Assembly: GCA_040285745.1 (NCBI GenBank)
Contig: JAUFOR010000005.1
Span: 310,001 to 374,000 of the forward strand
From: Barthelona sp. PCE
Taxonomy: Eukaryota; Metamonada: BaSk clade
Length of the DNA stretch: 64,000 bases
Direction of reading: 5' to 3'
Part shown: piece after piece, positions 48,127 to 57,120 of the stretch
Layout: the number at the start of each line of letters is the position of its first letter
Position numbering within the stretch: position 1 is the stretch's first letter
The notes under the pieces: model-generated
Seen by the model: only the letters and a program-made list of their open reading frames with translations
Database searches by the model: none
Told to the model about the DNA's origin: nothing
Position numbers and translations under genes: made by a program

Positions 48127-50676
48127 TTACACATCAAGCAAATAATCGATATACTCCTCTTCATTCTTTGGCAGAACGGGTTCAAACTCATCACTGATTG
48201 GATTTTCATCCGCCACCTCATCAGGAACAACCCTGTTAGCCGTAAATTTGCTCTTCTTGATGGGCTCTGAGGTATGGGATGACACACTGCTGTTGCAACG
48301 GCTCATGCTCTCAATAAACCGTTGATAGTACATTTGTTCGTCCTCCTTCCTCTCTTCGGCGATTCTATTCAACAAATCATTCTTCTTCTCCAAAACCCTA
48401 TCTATCAAGTCCATTAACTCGGTTCTCTTCACCTTGATTGCATCGATTTTCGGCTGCATCGCCCTCAACTCTGCGCTCTCGCACTCAATATTTGCGGTCT
48501 TACTGCTTGCAACCAACCACGGTGTGTTGATACGGTTCTCGCTCACTGTTCTAATGCGAATGTCCTCATCATCCTCATCATCAGACTCTACGACGACACT
48601 GTTGTTCTCAACGTCTAATAGAAGTGCATCAGTTGTCTTTAAGAACTGTAAGAACGCTTGAATCTCGGTGGGTACAGCCAGATCCAACTTCTGATAGAAG
48701 CCAGCATATCCCAGCTCCAGCTGCCTGTGCTCGAGCAGCGCATTGAACACCTCTGAGTGATTCAACACCAAACGATGTGGGGGGTTCAACGGTATTGGTA
48801 ATTTGAATTTGAAATAAGACAAAAAGTTGACAATCCTCAAGCGCAAGATGTCCACAGGCGTAATCTCTAAATAAGTTGTCTGGAGCGGATTTTCTTTCCA
48901 TAGATTCAGTAATGTTAGGAAGATACTGCTGTGAGCGACCGTTTGTGTCTTAATAGCGACGCTGCTTGTGATATTCTTCCTGAGCGATTCTGTGTACTTA
49001 GCCATGAATTGATTAACTATACTGACGAGGTACGACTTGAATTCCAGGTCAATTTTGGAATTGAGAAGAGTAATTATCGCCTGAATACCGCCATTCTTTA
49101 AAAATGCATCAAAGAGCTTCTCATGACCGAGCGCAAAGACACGTAACGTCTCTGCAATGGTTGTAACAAACCCATCCTTATCCAGGGGTGAGTAAAAGAA
49201 AAGGGGCAGAAGCTTCAGCATTATATCTGCTGCCAAAGGCAATACACGACTGGGAATAGTCTCATAAGATTGGTATACATTACCAATGATGAGCACACAA
49301 ACACGCTTATCCAGCACTGGTGTTGTTGGTTCACTAAACAACTCAAACATATGGTTAATAAAATCCTCACTATCAAAAAAGGAATTGAGCGGGCTGGATT
49401 TAGTAACGAATGCAAACATACTCAAGATGTGTTGCTGTAAGTTTGTATTCTTTAGTAGTTCAACCAAAGCACCAAAAATGTTAGAACCACAAAAGTCATA
49501 ATAATTGCTTACTGTGAGAGCAATCGTCTCACATAATAAACGCTGAAGTTTGCTAATGGTGAACTCGCCCCAACGTCTTACTATCTCTTCGGTCGGTTGA
49601 AGGAAAATATACAAAGAACTAATAAAGTTCGGCTTAACAACATCGATATAAACTGCGATATAAGTATTGATTAAATCTAAAAACTTCAATGCGAGGTTTA
49701 TCTTTGATTTGGTCTCCTTCGAAGCCATAGAATTCTTTAAAAACAACATTTCTATACCATCTAAAAAAATCAACTCATTGAACACAATGTCGTTCTTATA
49801 AAAATGCTTGAATATTGACTTTAGCAAGTTAAAGTAATCAACGCAGAGCTTCATATCATTCTCACGATAAAAAATCTGTGGTTGTAGAAAATATTTTAAT
49901 AAATCTTCCAATATATGTAAATCATACTCGTTAATTAGCATATATATCCCTAGGAAGTCAGATCGCAAAACAATATTCCACAGTATCTCGATCAAGAAGA
50001 AGTGATAACTTGACTGACCACTTAGAAGATGAGTACTGTTAAGAAATTCCTCTGATAACTTTAATTTCTCAACTAAGCTCGAAAAATTTTCATAATAATT
50101 TTGAAAACTACAATGAGTGAAACTTAATATACGTAAGATCTGTACGCTGTCCTCTGTGAGCTCACAATCAAATAATACAGGTAAAAAACTGCTCATCCCA
50201 ATTGCCTTCACAATTGTTCCTTCATTATGTTCTTCATTTGATGTTAAATGGGCGGTTGGTAGATGTTTATCACCCAACAGCTCCTTAATGCCGTTGAATA
50301 TAATAGGGCGTAACGTTTCTTCTGTTAACAAAACACTCAATGTGTTGAAAATTGTTAGAGTATCTTTAAAATGACGAATCTCACAAGACAGACGTTCTTT
50401 TTGAAATTTAAAACAGAAACGCTGCAGGAGAAGCTGCAAACAATCATGGTACATATCGCAATCCTCCTGTGAGATACGCAATGCTTTAGAAATCTTTGAA
50501 TCAACATCCGAACGTTCCTTCAATTCTAATAACAGGTCTGAGAGCGCGCTTAGCTCGTGATAGTAATATCCGTCTGGTCTCTCACGAAACAGCTGTTCCA
50601 AACCAGCTTCATGCCGTTTGAAGGTTCTTTGCGATGCTGAATCGTTGAACAGCCCCAACAATACGTCTGCTTTCAT
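48127..50676 (-). CDS. CFAP69: CFAP69-like armadillo-repeat ciliary protein
   Basis: An 849-residue helical-repeat protein. Resemblance to CFAP69 is best in the last third: an IFLTLLNLWKENP helix, LRLRIVNFLSYF, then LLEHRQLELGYAGFYQKL. A coiled coil (~745-790) and an acidic tail follow. CFAP69 is a cilium- and sperm-tail-associated ARM protein of ~940 residues linked to the central apparatus. The frame runs upstream to GTG at 50736; the ATG at 50676 is used. Family call is moderate because it relies on helix order rather than invariant residues. Confidence 0.65.
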   Translation of the reverse strand: MKADVLLGLFNDSASQRTFKRHEAGLEQLFRERPDGYYYHELSALSDLLLELKERSDVDSKISKALRISQEDCDMYHDCLQLLLQRFCFKFQKERLSCEIRHFKDTLTIFNTLSVLLTEETLRPIIFNGIKELLGDKHLPTAHLTSNEEHNEGTIVKAIGMSSFLPVLFDCELTEDSVQILRILSFTHCSFQNYYENFSSLVEKLKLSEEFLNSTHLLSGQSSYHFFLIEILWNIVLRSDFLGIYMLINEYDLHILEDLLKYFLQPQIFYRENDMKLCVDYFNLLKSIFKHFYKNDIVFNELIFLDGIEMLFLKNSMASKETKSKINLALKFLDLINTYIAVYIDVVKPNFISSLYIFLQPTEEIVRRWGEFTISKLQRLLCETIALTVSNYYDFCGSNIFGALVELLKNTNLQQHILSMFAFVTKSSPLNSFFDSEDFINHMFELFSEPTTPVLDKRVCVLIIGNVYQSYETIPSRVLPLAADIMLKLLPLFFYSPLDKDGFVTTIAETLRVFALGHEKLFDAFLKNGGIQAIITLLNSKIDLEFKSYLVSIVNQFMAKYTESLRKNITSSVAIKTQTVAHSSIFLTLLNLWKENPLQTTYLEITPVDILRLRIVNFLSYFKFKLPIPLNPPHRLVLNHSEVFNALLEHRQLELGYAGFYQKLDLAVPTEIQAFLQFLKTTDALLLDVENNSVVVESDDEDDEDIRIRTVSENRINTPWLVASSKTANIECESAELRAMQPKIDAIKVKRTELMDLIDRVLEKKNDLLNRIAEERKEDEQMYYQRFIESMSRCNSSVSSHTSEPIKKSKFTANRVVPDEVADENPISDEFEPVLPKNEEEYIDYLLDV

Positions 50677-50780
50677 GATACAATAAGTCAAAATGCGTGA
50701 TAGCGTTAAAAGAAAGGGTAATAGCTCAAAAAACACATGTTTTTTTACTTATAACTTTTTTCAACAACATCAGAACAATT

Positions 50781-50924
50781 ATGAACGATTTTGTTCACAC
50801 CCTGAATATCCTATTTAAGAATCTGGGTGCTGTGCTAGTTTTTTTTATAATGGTTGCCATTTTAAGAAAAGTATCAAATAGTATTAAAAAGAGATCTGGT
50901 AAAAAGAAGGAAAAGCAGGACTGA
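50781..50924 (+). CDS. 47-residue single-pass membrane peptide
   Basis: A short frame: one hydrophobic helix (~10-29) flanked by a polar N-terminus and a strongly basic C-terminus (KKRSGKKKEKQD). The ATG follows TTTTTTCAACAACATCAG, a start context like other genes here, and the frame lies in its own intergenic slot. Many ER micropeptides look like this. It may not be expressed; no family recognised. Confidence 0.4.
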   Translation: MNDFVHTLNILFKNLGAVLVFFIMVAILRKVSNSIKKRSGKKKEKQD

Positions 50925-51575
50925 CCACATTGTTTTGAGTTAAAATATTCCTCTTTCATTTTCTTTTTTAAAAGTATTTTGTTGCCTACTTGTGGGCGAA
51001 TATTAAGTTAAAATGCGTGTGCGTCGACAATTTTAAGCAATTCGTTATTTTGTGTAAATATTTTTATAATGTTTCTTAAATAGCATGTATTCAACTCATC
51101 ACCCACTCATATTACATAACACTTCCATTATCTACATGAAAATGACTATTTACACTCAAAATACAAACAATAAAAAAAATTAAGATTAAACATAGCAATA
51201 TCATGGTTTTGCAAACACTTCAAAGACAACTAGCATCTCGTGACTGCGGGTGGAATATGATAAGGCGAATCAAGGAGCAAGCTCAACAGGATTCAATCAC
51301 TCTATGAACATTGAGCTACTTACACCATTTATCTCGCTAAATTAATACAAGTAGTGTGAGCACGCAGCTCGCCTCACCCTTAAAAGGACGGAGTAGGGTG
51401 AGAATTCAATATGTAGGTATAGGAAACGCTCTCATTGTAGACATGTTTTTCAGGCATTTCACAAGGTATATATCGCTTGTGATCGATATTTCTGTGTGTG
51501 GAGCCTATAAAAAATGCTCTAGCTATACTACGTACAGTAAAACTTCTTTTCTTTATTCTCCTCCGTATCTTTCAA
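50925..51575. other. Largest gene-free region, 651 nt
   Basis: Upstream of RPL27. It contains an inverted repeat (51373-51402) and a TATA-like CCTATAAAAAATG at about 51504, some 70 nt before the RPL27 ATG. The stretch 51200-51420 is less AT-rich than other spacers and could hide a noncoding RNA, but I see no tRNA, snRNA or SRP hallmark. Confidence 0.45.
51373..51402. repeat. 8-bp inverted repeat / hairpin
   Basis: CTCACCCT at 51373-51380 and its exact reverse complement AGGGTGAG at 51395-51402, separated by a 14-nt loop. It could fold in RNA. It is the only GC-rich stem seen in a spacer of this window. Confidence 0.5.
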
Positions 51576-52047
51576 ATGCCCAAGTTGTTTACGCCTGGTA
51601 AGATCTGCATTGTCACTGCTGGTCGTTATGCTGGTAAGAAATGCGTCGTTGTTGAGTGTATGGATTTCTAACTCGCATTGCTTTGCGTTGTTTACCTAGT
51701 TATTCTCATATTTAGCCCACGAGTCCACCAAGGATCGCACTTACGGTCACGTTCTCGTCGCTGGTATCGATCGTGCTCCTCTCGCTGTCACCAAGCGTAT
51801 GAGCAACGAAAAGGTCGATAGACGTTCTAGAGTCAAGCCTTTCCTTAAGGTCATGAACGCCACACACGTTATGGCCACTCGTTACACTCTTGACGGTTTC
51901 CGCATGAAGGAGCTCGTTCTCCCCAAGAACCCTTGCACCGATGTTAAGGCTAGCCGTTCTTCCGCTCTCCAGCAGATCAAGAACAAGTTCCAGAACATCT
52001 ACAAGGATGGCAAGAACAAGTGGTTCTTCAACAAGCTTCGCTTCTAA
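51576..52047 (+). CDS. RPL27: 60S ribosomal protein L27 (eL27), two exons
   Basis: A 137-residue protein of the large ribosomal subunit (136 in animals and yeast). Exon 1 (51576-51657) reads MPKLFTPGKICIVTAGRYAG, the eL27 KOW-type start. Exon 2 (51716-52047) continues HESTKDRTYGHVLVAGIDR and ends NKWFFNKLRF. The 58-nt intron (51658-51715) splits a TCC serine codon. Codon use is strongly biased to C-ending and AAG codons, as for a highly expressed gene. The RapGAP gene begins 92 nt downstream. Confidence 0.96.
51658..51715 (+). other. Spliceosomal intron in RPL27, 58 nt
   Basis: Begins GTATGGATTTCTAACTCGC and ends CTCATATTTAG, phase 1. The unspliced frame stops at a TAA inside TTCTAAC. The eL27 protein alignment forces this splice. 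CTAAC lies only about 10 nt after the donor and over 40 nt from the acceptor. Confidence 0.92.
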
Positions 52048-52139
52048 GAAAAATTATTAGGGAACATCAATCAGCTTTGAATAAAGTTCTACGGACATAT
52101 AATTTGTCTACAAAACACGTTTTTATTTATTTACTACTT

Positions 52140-53531
52140 ATGGCTGAAGAAGTTCATAATCTCATTGAATCAGGTAACTGGGTCATCGAACCTTTGGGTA
52201 ATTCCCATATTAGCACCAAAAATTTCCATTCCAACGCTAACATAACATATTTCACAAATTTTTTTAAGGATATGGACTTTTCATGTGCTGTTTCTGTTGA
52301 CAATGGTAAAGTTGATGCTCTGTACTGCGTATATGCAGACGCATCATTCGCTTTTGTACTTTCAATATCATCTCTCGAAGTGAAACTTTCCAAAATTCCC
52401 GTTGACTCGATTCAGAGCAGCTTCTCCATGTGTGGGTGCTGTTCTTCCACCGCTTCTGTTGTTGCTAATACCATTGTTAGTGCATTTCCCTCTGCTTCAA
52501 ATCTTCAACATTTGCAAGTCACCCCTAAACTCATTGAGGATATCCTCTCGTTCGAGGAGGAGCTCTTAAGCATCCACACCTCGCACAAAATCGGTGTGTG
52601 TTATGTACAGCAGGGTCAAGACGACGAAACACAATTTTTAAGAAATGATGAGGAGGATTTAACGATGGAAGCGCACCAATTCATTGATTTACTCGGAGAA
52701 AAGGTAGAGTTGGAGGGATTCAAGGGATTCTCTGGTGGATTGGATATAACAAAGCATAACTTCCATGGGAAAAAATCGATATACATGAATCACCACAACC
52801 AAGAAGTGATGTACCATGTGGGTCCATACATACCGTGTGGGGCACACGACACACAGTGCATTGCCCGTAAAAAGCACATTGGTAATGACTGTGTGGGTAT
52901 TGTCTTCCTAGAACAAGGTGCTAAATTCGAACCTTATAAAATCAAATCTCAGCACTTACATGCTTGGATTATTGTTGAGGTTGCACGGACATGGAAGCAA
53001 TCCGATGGCATGAATGAGTCAGACAACAGTGTGCGTCGTAATTCTTTAACTGTTAATCAAAAACCATTGGGTAGGAGGTCATCCATTCCTTATAACTTCG
53101 AGTTAAAAGATGTGGGCATCGTTGATAGGTTTGTAGACATGCTCAGTGACAGCGATATAGACTTAGAGCTTGACCTAGATAGCGAAACACCAGTGAGCCC
53201 GCGGAAGTCTGCTGTTTTTGATCCTGAACAAACATTGGCTTCAAACACGTCAGAACTGAGCATCCACTCGCCCCCTACGAGCCACTACGAGCTGCAGAGA
53301 ACCCTCACAGCAAGCAAATGGTATAGAATAACTTGTATGACTCGTGGACAAATATCGTCAGAACCGCTCCCCTTCCCTGGTATATATCCAGAGGGGAATG
53401 ATGTAGTTGAGCTCTTGTTCTGCAAGGCCGTTGATTTAAGTACCAGTATACAAAATGGAGAGCTTTTCATGATGAGATTTACAGGATTCAGGAGACAGTT
53501 TTTGAGAAAAATTACTCGGGAATATCTCTAA
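52140..53531 (+). CDS. Rap/Ran-GAP domain protein
   Basis: A 463-residue GTPase-activating protein. The RapGAP domain spans ~150-305: a HKIGVCYVQQGQDDE strand and helix, FIDLLGEKVEL, SGGLD, and EVMYHVGPYIPC. The catalytic Asn-thumb segment is HIGNDCVGIVF, with the asparagine that acts in place of an arginine finger. The C-terminal ~150 residues are Ser-rich and acidic, then lead to a hydrophobic end (MMRFTGFRRQFL). It would switch off a Rap- or Rheb-type small GTPase; the partner is unknown. The frame opens upstream within RPL27 but without ATG; 52140 is used. Confidence 0.87.
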   Translation: MAEEVHNLIESGNWVIEPLGNSHISTKNFHSNANITYFTNFFKDMDFSCAVSVDNGKVDALYCVYADASFAFVLSISSLEVKLSKIPVDSIQSSFSMCGCCSSTASVVANTIVSAFPSASNLQHLQVTPKLIEDILSFEEELLSIHTSHKIGVCYVQQGQDDETQFLRNDEEDLTMEAHQFIDLLGEKVELEGFKGFSGGLDITKHNFHGKKSIYMNHHNQEVMYHVGPYIPCGAHDTQCIARKKHIGNDCVGIVFLEQGAKFEPYKIKSQHLHAWIIVEVARTWKQSDGMNESDNSVRRNSLTVNQKPLGRRSSIPYNFELKDVGIVDRFVDMLSDSDIDLELDLDSETPVSPRKSAVFDPEQTLASNTSELSIHSPPTSHYELQRTLTASKWYRITCMTRGQISSEPLPFPGIYPEGNDVVELLFCKAVDLSTSIQNGELFMMRFTGFRRQFLRKITREYL

Positions 53532-53564
53532 CTATCTGGTTAGTTGTTATTAATGAGGGTGTTA

Positions 53565-54077
53565 TTATACAGGATCTCTTTCCATTGCAATAAACGATGT
53601 GCTTAATTTGGAACCGCCGGATGGCAGCTCGACTCTTTGGACTTCAATAGAGAAGTTAGACGGTGATACTGGGTAGCTCTCGCAGTCTGGGCTATCAAAC
53701 GTTAGGGAATCCACGCTCATATTATCATAATCATCCAAAATAGGAGATGTAGCTCCGCTTTCTTCTTCTTTGAAACCCAAAGAGACCTCGCTCATGCTCT
53801 GTTCCAGATAGTCAAGAGAGGAACCATCCATACCAGTAAAATCATTATAATTGGAGAGCCTATTTGAAGCCCGAAGTTTTGTACGTCTAGCACGATTATA
53901 CAACTTTTCTATTGATTTCAGGTGCCTTTCCCTTCGCCTCTGGTGCTTACTGAGCTTCTTCTTTGTCGTTTCATCCTTTTTGCGTGCGTTTTCCCTTCTC
54001 TGCCAATCTAAAGCCAAATTCTTCGAATCAGAATTAAGAACTGATTCGATAACGCCCGAATTGACGCCCGTGGTCAT
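53565..54077 (-). CDS. Basic/acidic low-complexity protein, unknown
   Basis: A 170-residue protein: an N-terminal basic helix (KKKLSKHQRRRERHLKS) that could bind nucleic acid, then an acidic, Ser-rich C-terminal half with phosphorylation-like sites. The basic helix resembles the basic region of bZIP-like factors, but no leucine heptads follow. No family assigned. A TTG two codons upstream is not used; the ATG is 54077. Confidence 0.55.
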   Translation of the reverse strand: MTTGVNSGVIESVLNSDSKNLALDWQRRENARKKDETTKKKLSKHQRRRERHLKSIEKLYNRARRTKLRASNRLSNYNDFTGMDGSSLDYLEQSMSEVSLGFKEEESGATSPILDDYDNMSVDSLTFDSPDCESYPVSPSNFSIEVQRVELPSGGSKLSTSFIAMERDPV

Positions 54078-54130
54078 CAACAAAAAATGCTTAAAAGGTT
54101 TAAAAACGGTTTACCTGTCCATGTATCTAT

Positions 54131-56671
54131 TTACTTATTTCTCTTTCGTGCTCTATGTCTATACTTCCGCTGCAATTCTTTAAGCAGCTCCTTAGCCTCA
54201 TGGTGTCTATTAGCTTTTGCATGAGCTCGTGGTGTGTAATCGTCTCTATCTTTCACGAAAGGTGAAACACCTAAATCCTCAACCATGTACTTGATCATCT
54301 GTATATCACCGTGTCCTGCTGCCACATGCAGAGGATGTTCTCCTTTGTTCCTGTTTAGAGGAATGTTGAACTTCCTCAGCAACTTTGCTATATCGAGTGA
54401 TGAAGATCCATCAATTAAATGGACCCATGTATGCCTCGGCATCTTCGCCCCGCACATCAGTGCCTCATTGATGAACCCGTAGTCTCCAATAGCCAATCCC
54501 TTCTTTAGATTTTTCTTATCAAATTTTGCAAGCTGTGATGGCGCTACCTTTGGCTTTGTTTTGAACAATGACTTGATTTGCGGGTTTTCTATCTTTTCTG
54601 CAAGCTCCTGGGGTGTGAACCCTTCAGAATTAGTCATGACCATTAACTCTGGTGCCTTTCTCAAAAAAACGTCAACATAACTGACACGCTCCATGACAAT
54701 GGCGCGATGCAGCTCCTCGAATGATGCCGGAGCAATCTGAAGCATGCCACTCTCAATGAGGTCGGCCAACATCTCTGGATGAACTCCTCTCTCCATGGCT
54801 TCTTGCACCACGTTCTTCTCGGGTACATACTTTGTGTTTACCAGATAGTGCAATAAGCAGTCAGACCGCTTACAATCCAAAAACCATTGGAAAACAACGC
54901 TGTAAGGTCGCGATTCAAAGTGAACCCCCAAGATATCGGGTGAAATACCTGCACGGAGACCGAATATAATCGTATCATCCTCAACACTGAGCGGCATGTA
55001 CTTGCAATGCATGAAATATGTTTCTAAATCTTTTTCTGATAGACTTTCAATATTCCTCTCCATCTCATCAAGCTCCTCTGTGTTCTTCCACTTGTTTGCA
55101 GCAAAGAGCATCTCAAAACGCTGCAATACAGTAGGGTCTGCATCCTTGGCGTTCCTGAAACATGACTTTGCATAGTACATGTCCCAAAGATTGTCTTCTC
55201 CATGCGGCATCATGCCAATCAGTGGCATTGCGAGAGAAATCACACTTACAATATCAAATATAAGGTGCTCACAGCTGAAGAAAAAAACATCTTTGTATTG
55301 CTGCTCGTAGTTGAATAAATCACTGCGTGGGGGAAACCGCATGCGTCCAGCCACGCACTTCCACTGAGTGAAACCTTCTGATACCAGCATATCTAGCAAC
55401 GACAACGTGATATGCTCGCTATGTATCACTTCGATGACGTCTGCAATGACTTCGCTGCTCGCTGATGCCCTCAATAGAAGTTGTAAACAACGTTCAACAA
55501 GCTCAGGTACAAGATAACCACGAGAAATCAGAATTCGCAATACAGCGTGATAATCATCTACTACATCCTCTATCTCTGATATCTGGTGCTTTACCAGGTT
55601 GTATGTGCGGTCCAGGTGCGATAAATACCTGCAATCATGATATTTTACGTGTTTCAGGAAATCTTCTATTTTTTCAGGATCCTTTGTATCAAATATGAAT
55701 GAAAACACCGTCTTTCCCTCGCCTATGGAGTGTAAAAGAGATACATGAGGTATTTCCTGGAACAATTGTCTTGCTGTTATTGAATTTTTAAAAAAAAAAC
55801 GTTTCAGATATTTCTTGATCTTCCTTGGTCTTATAAACCGTTGCCTGATCTTCTTGTGGTGCTCTGCCATGGTCTCGGCGTCTATTCCAAGCATTGGCAA
55901 CTCTACAAATTCTGGAATAGTATAACTCATTCCATTTTTGAAAAAAATCATATCTTGGCTTAATATATTGGCAGGCAACACCGTTTCTCTGTAAAACGCG
56001 CCTATGGTGGTATCGTCTGAGTTGTAACTGTAATGTAAAGGGAGAAATCCTGCCTTATTGTAATGCAAAAGAAGCACACCACAATTAAACGTGTCTAATA
56101 GATATTCGACAAAGGAATCATCCTTCTGGTCAATCAGGTAATGGAAGAAGTTGTTCTGTGTCTCAAAAATGACAATTTTGTTCGATGCAAGGAATTTCAA
56201 AATTTCCTTAAAGTGATCATCCTTAACAAAGGGCATAACACCTTTAATACCATTAAAGAACTCTGTGACACACATGCAATCCATGTCGTATTTAGCAAAC
56301 ATTGATTCAAGAGTGTCAAATCGATTAAAAGCAACTAAAAAAATAGAAAATCTTGCAAAAAATTTCTTGACCAAGTCTTTTCCATCTAAAAACGGTAAAA
56401 AATCGTTAAAATGCTGCATATAACGCAGTGAAGAAGTGCTTTTTTTGAATGCATCTGCATAAAATGAACGAAAAACTGTAACGACCTCCTTATTTGCCAA
56501 CATAACTGGCAAACACCAGTACTGAAACGCAAAGGGGTACTCCCGCTTTGTGTAAGGACATTTATCGAACTTATCCGTTGTTTCAAGCAAATGAGCAAAA
56601 CAATATGCTTCAAAACAGTGTGGGACAATACTCCCCATGTCTGTATTCTGATAACAATGCCCACATCTCAT
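54131..56671 (-). CDS. Large helical protein with N-terminal zinc-binding-like motif and C-terminal ankyrin repeats
   Basis: An 846-residue protein. The first ~45 residues have cysteines spaced C-x2-C ... C-x4-C ... C followed by PYTKREYP, a RING/U-box-like treble clef, although the ligand order is not canonical. The middle is a helical region full of degenerate ankyrin-like units. The C-terminal ~130 residues contain a clear ankyrin pair (EHPLHVAAGHGDIQMIKYMV, then DYTPRAHAKANRHHEAKELL) and end in a basic tail. It may be an E3 ligase or scaffold, which is inference. It is head-to-head with EAF6, 87 nt apart. Confidence 0.72.
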   Translation of the reverse strand: MRCGHCYQNTDMGSIVPHCFEAYCFAHLLETTDKFDKCPYTKREYPFAFQYWCLPVMLANKEVVTVFRSFYADAFKKSTSSLRYMQHFNDFLPFLDGKDLVKKFFARFSIFLVAFNRFDTLESMFAKYDMDCMCVTEFFNGIKGVMPFVKDDHFKEILKFLASNKIVIFETQNNFFHYLIDQKDDSFVEYLLDTFNCGVLLLHYNKAGFLPLHYSYNSDDTTIGAFYRETVLPANILSQDMIFFKNGMSYTIPEFVELPMLGIDAETMAEHHKKIRQRFIRPRKIKKYLKRFFFKNSITARQLFQEIPHVSLLHSIGEGKTVFSFIFDTKDPEKIEDFLKHVKYHDCRYLSHLDRTYNLVKHQISEIEDVVDDYHAVLRILISRGYLVPELVERCLQLLLRASASSEVIADVIEVIHSEHITLSLLDMLVSEGFTQWKCVAGRMRFPPRSDLFNYEQQYKDVFFFSCEHLIFDIVSVISLAMPLIGMMPHGEDNLWDMYYAKSCFRNAKDADPTVLQRFEMLFAANKWKNTEELDEMERNIESLSEKDLETYFMHCKYMPLSVEDDTIIFGLRAGISPDILGVHFESRPYSVVFQWFLDCKRSDCLLHYLVNTKYVPEKNVVQEAMERGVHPEMLADLIESGMLQIAPASFEELHRAIVMERVSYVDVFLRKAPELMVMTNSEGFTPQELAEKIENPQIKSLFKTKPKVAPSQLAKFDKKNLKKGLAIGDYGFINEALMCGAKMPRHTWVHLIDGSSSLDIAKLLRKFNIPLNRNKGEHPLHVAAGHGDIQMIKYMVEDLGVSPFVKDRDDYTPRAHAKANRHHEAKELLKELQRKYRHRARKRNK

Positions 56672-56758
56672 TTCATTGATGATGCGAATGAAATGAGAAC
56701 AGAAAATGGATCAAAATGCAATTCCAATTCTATCCTTTTTAACAACGGGCTATATTCA

Positions 56759-57097
56759 ATGGACGAACAGAGGGTCGAGAGCCAGATCCGTGATCTTTGT
56801 CAGGAACTCTCAGTACTTGAAACTGATATTTATGGGTTGGAGCGCAATTATCTTGATAGTTACAGGGGAGCCAATGTGATAAAAGGATATTTCCGCACGC
56901 ATCAAATCGCTTTTCCGAAAAATTCCGATGCAATGATGCTCTTCTCACAATCATCTGTAACTAATCCTGCAACTACCGTCAAACCACCTCGACAGACCGA
57001 TGAGCGGCTCATATGCATCCTACAGTGCCCCACATCCAACGTAAATCTTCAGGACGGACTCGATAAGAAACTTTTTGAACCAAAGGATCCAATTTAA
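56759..57097 (+). CDS. EAF6: EAF6/MEAF6 histone acetyltransferase complex subunit
   Basis: A 112-residue protein (yeast Eaf6 is 113). It begins with a coiled coil (VESQIRDLCQELSVLETDIY) followed by the Eaf6 hallmark YLDSYRGANVIKGYF and FPKNSDAMMLFSQSS. Eaf6 is a small subunit of NuA4 and NuA3/MOZ-type complexes. Three in-frame ATGs exist (56657, 56693, 56759). The first overlaps the divergent gene, and the third directly precedes the conserved region in a TATATTCAATGG context, so 56759 is chosen. Confidence 0.87.
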   Translation: MDEQRVESQIRDLCQELSVLETDIYGLERNYLDSYRGANVIKGYFRTHQIAFPKNSDAMMLFSQSSVTNPATTVKPPRQTDERLICILQCPTSNVNLQDGLDKKLFEPKDPI

Positions 57098-57120
57098 CTG
57101 TTATTCACTCAAAACATGCT

